Assembly: GCA_016282055.1 (NCBI GenBank)
Contig: JAEEJT010000175.1
Coordinates: 1-5,810, forward strand
Length of the DNA stretch: 5,810 nt
Source of the DNA: Bacilli bacterium
GTDB taxonomy: Bacteria > Bacillota_I > Bacilli_A > ML615J-28 > CAG-698
Direction of reading: 5' to 3'
Made by a program: the position numbers and the translations under genes. The notes under the pieces are model-generated. The model worked only from the letters and a program-made list of their open reading frames with translations. It was not told where the DNA came from and did no database searches. This document shows positions 1-5,471 of this stretch, in pieces; the stretch's first letter is position 1; the number at the start of each line of letters is the position of its first letter.

Positions 1-116
1 CACCATTCCGACCAATATTTAAAAATATAGTATACTATATGAGAATTATTGAAGAATTTTCGAGGTATCAAAACATATACAATTTGAGACTTATGTCTTT
101 TGTTAGAAAGGTATAA
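1..116 (+). CDS. 3' end of an unidentified upstream gene (partial)
   Basis: The frame starting at base 3 is open from the left edge to a TAA at 114-116, giving about 37 residues that end in ...LRLMSFVRKV. The stop lies one base before the ATG of the next small reading frame (118), and that frame's ribosome binding site falls inside this one, the spacing expected of translationally coupled neighbours. No motif or family is recognisable in the tail. A 37-codon open frame can occur by chance in DNA this AT-rich, so the call rests mainly on the tight coupling. Confidence 0.35.
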   Translation, partial: PFRPIFKNIVYYMRIIEEFSRYQNIYNLRLMSFVRKV

Positions 117-117
117 A

Positions 118-289
118 ATGACAAACAAAAAAAATAGTATTAGGACATTTTTTACTAAAGAATCCGTTTGGCTAAAAAAAACAAGTTGAAGATTCTTTAC
201 AATTTGTAAGAATAGCGATAGCTCAAGCAATATCATTTATCTTTGTATTAATTTGATATTTAATAAAAAAAATAAAACTGATGAATTAA
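118..289 (+). pseudogene. Broken small membrane-protein gene (frameshift plus TGA)
   Basis: An ATG at 118, six bases after AGAAAGG (105-111), opens a short frame (MTNKKNSIRTFFTKESVWLK...) that stops at TGA 187-189. Dropping one A from the eight-A run at 174-181 joins it to a second frame that continues QVEDSLQFVRIAIAQAISFI... and reaches a TGA at 254-256. If that TGA was once TGG, reading goes on through YLIKKIKLMN to TAA at 287-289, just before the AGGAGG of the next gene. The restored product is about 56 residues: a basic N-terminus, a short amphipathic stretch, one hydrophobic membrane segment and a basic end. I do not recognise the family. The fit between a coupled gene upstream and the ribosome binding site downstream favours a decayed operon member. 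Chance reading frames, a sequencing error in the A run, or slippage at that run remain possible. Confidence 0.4.
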
Positions 290-291
290 TA

Positions 292-297
292 AGGAGG
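292..297 (+). promoter_or_regulatory. Ribosome binding site of the LRR protein gene
   Basis: A perfect AGGAGG lies upstream of two in-frame ATGs, at 302 (4-base gap) and 308 (10-base gap). Neither spacing is ideal, so the start could be either one. The choice changes the protein by only two residues (MI before MKYK). Confidence 0.7.
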
Positions 298-301
298 AGT
301 T

Positions 302-1936
302 ATGATTATGAAATATAAAAGTATAGCACTGCTTCCTATTGCAGTTTTTATCATTTTCATAATTTATATTTCTACATCATTAAAAAGCTGTTCAAGTGAT
401 CGATTTAGCAAATCTAATGATCCAAATGAGTATTTAACATTTGAATTATTAGATAATAAAACATATTCCGTTACTGGATTTAAAGATTATCCAGTAAAAG
501 ATTTGGTGATACCAAGTACACACGAAGGTATAGATGTTACGGAAATTGGTCAAAGTGCCTTTAATTATAAAGCTCATCGTGTATGGTCTTTTGTTCATCT
601 TGGTGAAATTGAAACTGTAGTTATTCCAGATACAATAAAAGTTATAAGAAGTGACGCGTTTGCCGAGCGTAAAATTGCAAATATTAATTTGCCAGATACA
701 ATTGAAATAATTGAAGACAGAGCATTTGACAGTGAAACAAAAAAGAATATTAATATTCCTAAAAATATTAAATCAATTGGTTCATACGCCTTTGTGTGTT
801 GTAATTTAGCAAATGAAATATATTTAGATAACATAGAACTAAGTCCTTATGCACTGGCTTTTTCTTCAATTAAAAAAGTCACATTTAGTGACTACTATTC
901 AAAAATTCCAGAAGGAATACTAGCGTATTCAGACGTAGAAGAATTAATTATACCTTCTAATTGTACTGAAATAGAAAATGAAGCTTTTGAAAAATGTGAA
1001 ATTACATCATTTGTATTTGATGAAAATATCGATAAAATTGGAGAAAAAGCTTTTTATGGTAATCCATTAACATATGTAGAATTCAAGTCTCAAAACATTG
1101 AATTAGGAAATGATTCTTTTGGTGATATTACTACAAAACTAAAAATAAACATTAATGGTGATGTTCCTTCAAATATAACAAGGGCTTTTAGAAACTCTTC
1201 AATTGATGAAATAAATATAGAAGAAAATGATGAATATTGCATGATTGATAATGCCTTATGCACTACATCTAAAACATTATTATTAGCACCTAATAATTTT
1301 GAATGTTTTAATAACATAGATGGAGTAGCTAGCTATGCATTTTATAAAAGAGAATTTAATAAATTGATCATACCAGAAAATGTAAGTGTTTATCCTAATG
1401 CATTTAGTTTTGCAACAATTGACAGCTTAGAATTATATGCTAAGAGCATATCAGAGAAAGCTTTTTATTATTCTAATATTAATGAAGCCAAAATATCTAC
1501 TAAACTCATACCTAATCAATCATTCTACTATGTTAATAAATTAGCAAAAATAGAATTCTTAGAAGGAGTAGAAGAAATATGTGGTGATGCATTCGTATGT
1601 GTATTTGATTTAGAAACAATATATTTACCTTCTTCTCTAAAGACAATAAAAACTGGGGCCTTTATTCAGTGCCACAATTTGAAAAATGTATATTATACTC
1701 AAATAAGCGATGAACTAGGCAAACCTGCTGATATGTATGCTGGCTCATTTGTTGAATATGTAAGCAATTTTGTTGGTAGAGACAATAAAGTTGAAGCTAC
1801 AATCAACCCTGACCTAAATATATATATAAAAAGAGATATGTATGATATGTGTAAAGAGGTTTGGGCAAGAATTCCTACAGATGAGCATTACATTTATAAT
1901 GACAATTTAATAAACCATATTGAAATTATAGAATAA
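302..1936 (+). CDS. BspA-type leucine-rich-repeat surface protein
   Basis: This 544-residue protein is built almost wholly of degenerate BspA/TpLRR-type leucine-rich repeats (LRR_5 family, usual pattern L..I.LP..L..I...AF..C..L). The repeat hallmark A/S-F occurs about every 20-25 residues: SAF 85, DAF 118, RAF 140, YAF 162, EAF 227, KAF 249, DSF 271, RAF 294, YAF 345, NAF 366, KAF 386, QSF 406, DAF 429, GAF 452 and GSF 481, with weaker copies near 185 and 318. LP/IP strand motifs precede many of them (VIPD 107, NLPD 129, IIPS 216, IIPE 356, YLPS 441). Residues 1-30 are a short basic start, a hydrophobic stretch (8-24) and Cys30 in LKSC. Leu at -3 and Ser at -1 fit a lipobox but Lys at -2 does not, so it may be a lipoprotein or simply an anchored protein with the repeats outside the cell. 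No LPxTG or other wall anchor is seen at the C-terminus. Members of this family often act in surface binding or adhesion; the ligand here is unknown. The gene sits behind the decayed small gene and may have shared its operon. Confidence 0.88.
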   Translation: MIMKYKSIALLPIAVFIIFIIYISTSLKSCSSDRFSKSNDPNEYLTFELLDNKTYSVTGFKDYPVKDLVIPSTHEGIDVTEIGQSAFNYKAHRVWSFVHLGEIETVVIPDTIKVIRSDAFAERKIANINLPDTIEIIEDRAFDSETKKNINIPKNIKSIGSYAFVCCNLANEIYLDNIELSPYALAFSSIKKVTFSDYYSKIPEGILAYSDVEELIIPSNCTEIENEAFEKCEITSFVFDENIDKIGEKAFYGNPLTYVEFKSQNIELGNDSFGDITTKLKININGDVPSNITRAFRNSSIDEINIEENDEYCMIDNALCTTSKTLLLAPNNFECFNNIDGVASYAFYKREFNKLIIPENVSVYPNAFSFATIDSLELYAKSISEKAFYYSNINEAKISTKLIPNQSFYYVNKLAKIEFLEGVEEICGDAFVCVFDLETIYLPSSLKTIKTGAFIQCHNLKNVYYTQISDELGKPADMYAGSFVEYVSNFVGRDNKVEATINPDLNIYIKRDMYDMCKEVWARIPTDEHYIYNDNLINHIEIIE

Positions 1937-2092
1937 AAGAAAAGGAGTTCAGTTTAAAATTGACCCTATAAAGTAGATACATTAATTATGTTTCAAGAGA
2001 CTCTAAAATGCTCCTTTGATGCAAGATCAATATCAGGTAGATTATATAACGACATTAAAATAGATTAGAAAAGTCACTATTTTATAAATCAA

Positions 2093-2157
2093 TGGCAAAC
2101 GATTTGCTTGAAAATTATGTAGTTGCAAACGATTTGAGCCTAGTGGCAAACGTTTTG
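2093..2157 (+). repeat. Three copies of a TGGCAAACGATTTG-type short repeat
   Basis: Copies are TGGCAAACGATTTGC (2093-2107), TTGCAAACGATTTGA (2123-2137) and TGGCAAACGTTTTG (2144-2157). The starts are 30 and then 21 bases apart, close to three and two turns of DNA. The first copy is an imperfect palindrome (arms GCAAA and TTTGC around CGA). An inverted half copy, TTTGCCA, follows at 2175-2181. Repeats on a helical phase suit a multi-site protein-binding region, such as regulator operators or the repeated transposase-binding sites found in the ends of some insertion sequences (IS21 family, for example). Which of these it is cannot be told from the sequence. Confidence 0.7.
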
Positions 2158-2232
2158 TATCAAAATTGTATACCTTTGCCATATGAGTATAACTATAATG
2201 ATGCTAAACAAGATCAATCTAGCAATAAAATT

Positions 2233-2263
2233 GGGTAAAATCATGGTATTTTGCCCTTTTTTT
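2233..2263 (+). terminator. Intrinsic terminator upstream of the nuclease gene
   Basis: Arms GGGTAAAAT (2233-2241) and ATTTTGCCC (2248-2256) form a nine-pair stem with one G-U pair and a six-base loop, followed directly by seven Ts (2257-2263). It faces the + strand. It lies almost 300 bases after the LRR gene stop, so it may end a long 3' untranslated region or a separate short transcript starting inside the gene-free region. Confidence 0.75.
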
Positions 2264-2282
2264 GATTTTGAATGTTGCCAAC

Positions 2283-2312
2283 TTGAAAAAAGAACTACAA
2301 ATAATGTAGAAT
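2283..2312 (+). promoter_or_regulatory. Candidate sigma-A-type promoter for the nuclease gene
   Basis: TTGAAA (2283-2288) and TAGAAT (2307-2312) are separated by 18 bases, a fair match to the vegetative consensus. It lies just after the terminator and about 55 bases before the ATG at 2366, which is a sensible position. AT-rich DNA yields chance matches, so confidence is moderate. Confidence 0.45.
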
Positions 2313-2365
2313 AAGGGAAAGTAATGTAAAATAGTGGAACTTTTTAACTGTTTTAGAGGTGCGCA

Positions 2366-3589
2366 ATGAAAGCTATAATAATAAACAGAATGTATGCGGG
2401 TGAATATTTAACAAAAGGCGTTGGTGGTGGAGAAACAATTAATTTACTTCATGCTGATGATGGTAAAAATTATTGTTTTATCAATCCTTATGGAATATTT
2501 AATCCTAAATATAATGACAAAGTGGTTGCAGTCTTGCATACAAGATTACATGAAGCGGGATGCTTTGAAGTAATTGGCGTAAGTGTTATTGGCAAAAACG
2601 GACAATTGGTCCACCCCAAAGGATATACTTTTAAAGATAAAATTAGCGAGAGTTCAACTGATTTAAAAGAATATGCAAAACATCATTCGATTAATTATGG
2701 CGGCGTTCCCTATATTAAAGAAAAAGAAGAGTGGGTGCCAATAACATTTGTATCAGAAAAGTTATTATATCCAAAAGAACCAATTTATATTTTAGATTCT
2801 CATTATGAAAAAGAAATATGCGATAATCTCGCATCTTTTAAACTACCTGATAAGAGATTTGCAAAACAATCTTTATTAATGTATGTAGATGATGTAAATA
2901 ATCCAAAAGCATATGATGAAGTTATTAAAATGATTAATAATGAAAATTTGTGGGAAGAGAGAATTACTAAGCTTGATTCATTTAAGTATAATAATCATTT
3001 TAATTTCTTATCATTGATTGGAAAAGAAGATGATGAACTATCATTTTCTAATATGTTTAGTTATTTCTTTAGTAATCATCGTAATTTGTTTAAGAATTTT
3101 GCTAAAGATATTTTAAAAGCAAATATTGACGAAGATTATGTAATCAGACGAGAATTTCATAATATTGATTTTTGGATAGAAGATAAAGATGATGTTATTG
3201 TAATTGAAAATAAGATTAAATCAGGAATAAATGGAGTATCTCCAAAACATGATTTTAGTGAAGGTGGATTAGTTCAATCTCAACTTTCAAAATATTATGA
3301 ATTCGCAACTAGTTATGCGAAAGAAAACAATAAGAAAGTGTTATGTTTTAAATTTATTCCTAATTATAATAAGCTTGATTTATCTATTTATGAAGGAAGT
3401 AAGTTATATAAAGAAATCAAATATAGAGATATCTATAATTATTTAATTAAACAATCTGTTGATGATAAATATTATACAGATTTTCTAAATGCTTTATATA
3501 AACATACAAAAGATGTTCCTGTTGATTACAGTGAGCAAATGATGAATTATTTGATAAAAAAAGTTAATAAAGAAAAGAATAAAAACTAG
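2366..3589 (+). CDS. PD-(D/E)XK nuclease family protein with an unknown N-terminal domain
   Basis: This is a 407-residue predicted soluble protein. The C-terminal part (about 215-375) has the layout of the PDDEXK_4-type PD-(D/E)XK nuclease family. A Glu in an N-terminal helix (E224, DDELSFSNMFSYFF) is followed by the metal-binding core D268 (HNIDFWIED), then E281 and K283 (VIVIENKIKSG), and a QLSKYYEF helix (Q306, Y310). All expected active-site residues are present, so cleavage of DNA or RNA is likely. The N-terminal part (1 to about 200) is not one I recognise. It opens with MKAIIINRMY, has a Gly-rich turn (GVGGGE, 18-23) and a strand-rich section (INLL, YCFINPYG, KVVAVLHTR, FEVIGVSVIG) that could be a small beta-barrel recognition domain; this is inference. 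AGAGG at 2355-2359 sits six bases before the ATG. A hydrolase gene follows after 69 bases and a membrane protease after that. A role in restriction of foreign DNA is plausible but unproven. Confidence 0.8.
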   Translation: MKAIIINRMYAGEYLTKGVGGGETINLLHADDGKNYCFINPYGIFNPKYNDKVVAVLHTRLHEAGCFEVIGVSVIGKNGQLVHPKGYTFKDKISESSTDLKEYAKHHSINYGGVPYIKEKEEWVPITFVSEKLLYPKEPIYILDSHYEKEICDNLASFKLPDKRFAKQSLLMYVDDVNNPKAYDEVIKMINNENLWEERITKLDSFKYNNHFNFLSLIGKEDDELSFSNMFSYFFSNHRNLFKNFAKDILKANIDEDYVIRREFHNIDFWIEDKDDVIVIENKIKSGINGVSPKHDFSEGGLVQSQLSKYYEFATSYAKENNKKVLCFKFIPNYNKLDLSIYEGSKLYKEIKYRDIYNYLIKQSVDDKYYTDFLNALYKHTKDVPVDYSEQMMNYLIKKVNKEKNKN

Positions 3590-3658
3590 ATGTTATATTA
3601 AAGAAAGTAATATTATTATAAGTTTATAAATTGGCAAAGCGCTAATAAGTGAGGCAGT

Positions 3659-4204
3659 ATGAATAAAATTAATTATTCAGTGACATTAGGTAATAATGTA
3701 GTAGTGCTAATAAAAACTGGATTTAATGGAACTGTGTATGGTTATGAAAATAAGTATAGTAATTTAGCTAAAAAGATAAACGAACAATATGGTTATTCGG
3801 TTGTAGTTGCTGATAATCCATATGATGGAACTGATCCAATAGAAGATGCAATAAAAGAAATTGAAGTAAGGATATCTAAAGTTTTTATAATCTACTATAT
3901 GGGAGTGTCGCTTGGCGGTTCAATTGGTGCTTGGTATGGAAAATACTATCCACAAATTAAAAGAATGTTACTTATCAATGCCCCACTGGATATAAATATC
4001 GATAAAACAATTAATGGATTAGAAGAATTGAAATGTGAAAAGATAACGATTATATATGGTTCGCTAGATCCATCGTATAATTATGTCAAAGAATTTAAGT
4101 TCAATAAACCAATAAATATTGTCATAAAAGATAAAATGGATCACAACTTTTCGCAAAGTATGGATGAATTTATGGATTTACCATTTGAGTATTTGTTAAA
4201 ATAG
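3659..4204 (+). CDS. Small alpha/beta hydrolase
   Basis: The 181-residue product has the alpha/beta-hydrolase plan in compact, lidless form. The nucleophile elbow is G82-V-S84-L-G86-G (MGVSLGG). A probable acid is D137 in YGSLDPSY after a core strand (ITIIYG), and a probable catalytic His is H162 in KMDHNFS near the C-terminus. The N-terminal KTGFNGTVYGYENKYSNLA segment (19-37) matches the position of the oxyanion loop. The likely activity is hydrolysis of an ester, thioester or amide, with unknown substrate. There is no signal peptide or membrane segment, so it should act in the cytoplasm. The start is supported by GTGAGG (3649-3654), though the four-base gap to the ATG is tight. I see no convincing promoter in the 69-base gap after the nuclease gene, so co-transcription with it is likely. 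Confidence 0.82.
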   Translation: MNKINYSVTLGNNVVVLIKTGFNGTVYGYENKYSNLAKKINEQYGYSVVVADNPYDGTDPIEDAIKEIEVRISKVFIIYYMGVSLGGSIGAWYGKYYPQIKRMLLINAPLDINIDKTINGLEELKCEKITIIYGSLDPSYNYVKEFKFNKPINIVIKDKMDHNFSQSMDEFMDLPFEYLLK

Positions 4205-4212
4205 AAACTAGT

Positions 4213-4251
4213 GGTAACTACGTACCAAAATAGGTAAACTATGCCATTTTT
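4213..4251 (+). terminator. Weak hairpins between the hydrolase and protease genes
   Basis: Two imperfect palindromes lie 20 bases apart: GGTAACTACGTACCA (4213-4227) and GGTAAACTATGCCA (4233-4246). The second, extended by AAAAT on the left and ATTTT on the right with one bulged A, makes a roughly nine-pair stem that runs into T-rich sequence (4247-4251). It could be a leaky terminator or attenuator that lowers expression of the protease gene. The stem is AT-rich and bulged, so this is a weak call. Confidence 0.3.
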
Positions 4252-4272
4252 ATATATAAGGAGATTACAATT

Positions 4273-4953
4273 ATGACTGACGAAGTTCAAACTAAATCTG
4301 ATATACAAAATGAAATAAGTTTAAAGAAAAAGATTATTGTATTAGTAGCAACGATTTTACTAATTACTGGAATTACTTTTTGTTCTTGGTTATTTTCTAG
4401 TATAAATAACGCTTATGTAAGATTAATTCTTTCTGCACTTCTGAATTTAACCAATGGTGCTGTAGCTTTTATAGCTATTAAGATTACTAAAATTAAGATT
4501 GGTATTGAATTAAAGAACTTTTATCAATACCTAATTGGTCTTGGAATTGCTTTAGTATTATCCCTATTTATTGCATTCATTCCTGCGTGGGCTGGTCATT
4601 CTATTGTTGGATCTCATCAAGACTATAAATTTATTAACTTATTAATAAACTTTTTATTCTATATGTTGATAATTGGCCCAGTAGAAGAATTAATATTTAG
4701 AGTATATGTTCAAGAAACATTTATATCATTCTTTAATAAACATAAATGGATTGGTGTAATTCTTGCTTCAATGCTTTTTGGAATCTGGCATTTAATTAAT
4801 GGTTCATTCTTCCAAGTATTATTTACATTTATGATTGGTTCAGTGTTTGGATTTGCTAAATACTTTATTAAACAGTATAAATATCTTGGATTGTCATTTA
4901 CTCATGGTTTATATGATTTCTTAAATGTGATTGTTAGAATGTTTGTTATATAA
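4273..4953 (+). CDS. CPBP-family intramembrane metalloprotease (CAAX/Abi)
   Basis: This 226-residue integral membrane protein carries the motifs of the CPBP family (Pfam PF02517, formerly Abi): E138-E139-xxx-R143 (VEELIFRVY), F169-xxx-H173 (FGIWH) and H211-xxx-D215 (HGLYD). These glutamates and histidines bind the metal in glutamic-type CAAX proteases, and all are present. Hydrophobic segments are visible at about 20-42, 50-71, 85-106, 120-136, 158-175 and 178-197, with a short one at the C-terminus. Bacterial members have been tied to processing or export of peptides, bacteriocin self-immunity and, in some cases, phage abortive infection; the substrate here is unknown. The start is clear: AAGGAGA (4258-4264) precedes the ATG by eight bases. 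A strong terminator follows within five bases of the stop, making this the last gene of its unit. Confidence 0.9.
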   Translation: MTDEVQTKSDIQNEISLKKKIIVLVATILLITGITFCSWLFSSINNAYVRLILSALLNLTNGAVAFIAIKITKIKIGIELKNFYQYLIGLGIALVLSLFIAFIPAWAGHSIVGSHQDYKFINLLINFLFYMLIIGPVEELIFRVYVQETFISFFNKHKWIGVILASMLFGIWHLINGSFFQVLFTFMIGSVFGFAKYFIKQYKYLGLSFTHGLYDFLNVIVRMFVI

Positions 4954-4983
4954 AAACGAGCCGATTATCGGCTCTTTTATTTT
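4952..4983 (+). terminator. Strong intrinsic terminator after the CPBP gene
   Basis: GAGCCGAT and ATCGGCTC (4958-4974) form a perfect GC-rich stem, in practice seven pairs with a TTA loop. It is preceded by an A run (4952-4956) and followed by TTTTATTTT. It begins right after the TAA, closes the nuclease-hydrolase-protease unit, and separates it from the antitoxin gene. Confidence 0.93.
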
Positions 4984-4997
4984 GTTAACATGAGTTA

Positions 4998-5026
4998 TTG
5001 AATTGTGACATAATTTAGGATATAAT
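4998..5026 (+). promoter_or_regulatory. Promoter of the antitoxin gene
   Basis: TTGAAT (4998-5003) and a perfect TATAAT (5021-5026) are spaced by the ideal 17 bases. Transcription would start near 5033, leaving a very short leader that holds little more than the ribosome binding site AAGGAGG (5035-5041), which lies six bases before the ATG at 5048. Confidence 0.75.
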
Positions 5027-5036
5027 TAAGTCACAA
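5003..5036 (+). promoter_or_regulatory. Candidate autoregulatory operator
   Basis: TTGTGAC (5003-5009) and its exact inverted copy GTCACAA (5030-5036) bracket the -10 box, with 20 bases between them. The left arm lies upstream of the predicted transcription start, so the repeat is more likely a DNA site than an RNA hairpin. Phd/YefM antitoxins are known to bind palindromes over their own promoters, which fits this position. The assignment is inference. Confidence 0.5.
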
Positions 5037-5047
5037 GGAGGTTTATT

Positions 5048-5305
5048 ATGCAAATTATTCCAATAAGAGATTTGAAAGATACTGTTAAAGTAGAGAACTT
5101 ATGTGTAGAAACTAAATCTCCAGTATTCATAACAAAAAATGGTTATGGCAAGTTAGTAGTGATGGATATTGAATGTTTTGAAAGATTAATTAGTAAAGCA
5201 TATGAAGCTGAACTACTTAATAAAGGCATTGAGGATTTAGAAAACGGAAAAGTTGCCGATGCAAAAGCTGTTTTACAAGAATTAAAAGAAAAGTATGGAA
5301 TCTAA
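5048..5305 (+). CDS. Phd/YefM-family antitoxin without an adjacent toxin
   Basis: The 85-residue product matches the Phd/YefM antitoxin pattern over its full length. It has an N-terminal DNA-binding and dimerising region (MQIIPIRDLKDT..., then SPVFITKNGYGKLVVMDIECFE, residues 24-45) and a charged C-terminal helix (54-85, ending DAKAVLQELKEKYGI) that in relatives wraps around a RelE/ParE-like toxin. Length is normal for the family (about 80-90). Such genes usually overlap or touch a toxin gene. Here the TAA at 5303-5305 is followed by stops in all three frames within about 50 bases, then a terminator at 5369-5392, so there is no toxin downstream. The preceding gene is the protease, which is not a toxin family. 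It has its own promoter and a probable operator, so it may be an active solitary regulator, a remnant of a lost toxin pair, or an antitoxin acting on a toxin encoded elsewhere. Confidence 0.9.
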   Translation: MQIIPIRDLKDTVKVENLCVETKSPVFITKNGYGKLVVMDIECFERLISKAYEAELLNKGIEDLENGKVADAKAVLQELKEKYGI

Positions 5306-5368
5306 CATAATTGTGTTCGTACTTAAAATTGTCTAATATAGTATTGGATATGTAAAAAATATGAAAAA

Positions 5369-5392
5369 GAGCCTTGAAATGGCTCCTTTTTT
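5369..5392 (+). terminator. Intrinsic terminator after the antitoxin gene
   Basis: GAGCC (5369-5373) and GGCTC (5381-5385) form a five-pair stem with a seven-base loop, followed by C and six Ts (5387-5392). An A run at 5364-5368 would give a T tract on the other strand, so it could work in both directions. It makes the antitoxin a single-gene transcript. Confidence 0.8.
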
Positions 5393-5471
5393 ATTTGTTT
5401 AAACCTTAATAATAAGTTTATAGATTTATATTGTGTTATTCTAAAAATGTATAAAGAATTCGGAGGATTAT

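Larger units (their letters stand above)
1937..2365 (+). other. 429-base gene-free region with repeats, terminator and promoter candidate
   Basis: No convincing protein gene is present; the longest sensible frame (1988-2068, 26 codons) has no good ribosome binding site. Contents in order: an AAAGGAG at 1941-1947 with its exact inverted copy CTCCTTT at 2011-2017; a stretch at 1950-1984 that loosely resembles an insertion-sequence end; three copies of a TGGCAAACGATTTG-like repeat (2093-2157) with one inverted half copy TTTGCCA at 2175-2181; an intrinsic terminator at 2233-2263; and a promoter candidate at 2283-2312 for the nuclease gene. The region could be the eroded end of a mobile element, a regulator-binding region, or a small RNA gene ending at the terminator. 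Confidence 0.6.

Noticed and set aside
25..40. Perfect 16-base palindrome ATATAGTATACTATAT
   Set aside because: It is made almost only of A and T and probably lies inside the coding end of the upstream gene. No matching -35 box is at a suitable distance, so an operator or promoter is not supported.
83..101. Small hairpin AGAC-TTAT-GTCT followed by TTTT as a terminator
   Set aside because: Only four or five pairs, and it lies within an open reading frame just upstream of another start codon.
595..834. 79-codon reading frame on the - strand
   Set aside because: It lies wholly within the LRR gene on the opposite strand, has no recognisable domain, and is explained as a shadow of that gene.
1090..1317. 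75-codon reading frame on the - strand
   Set aside because: It is another opposite-strand shadow of the LRR gene, with no family resemblance.
1988..2068. 26-codon frame starting MFQETLKCSFDARS
   Set aside because: It has no ribosome binding site at a usable distance and no recognisable motif. The length is within chance for this base composition.
2093..2157. CRISPR array
   Set aside because: The repeat unit is only about 14 bases, there are three imperfect copies, and the intervals are unequal (30 and 21 bases). No cas gene is present.
5306..5368. Short toxin gene after the antitoxin
   Set aside because: All three forward frames meet stops within about 50 bases and no RelE, ParE, Doc or YoeB-like sequence is visible on either strand.
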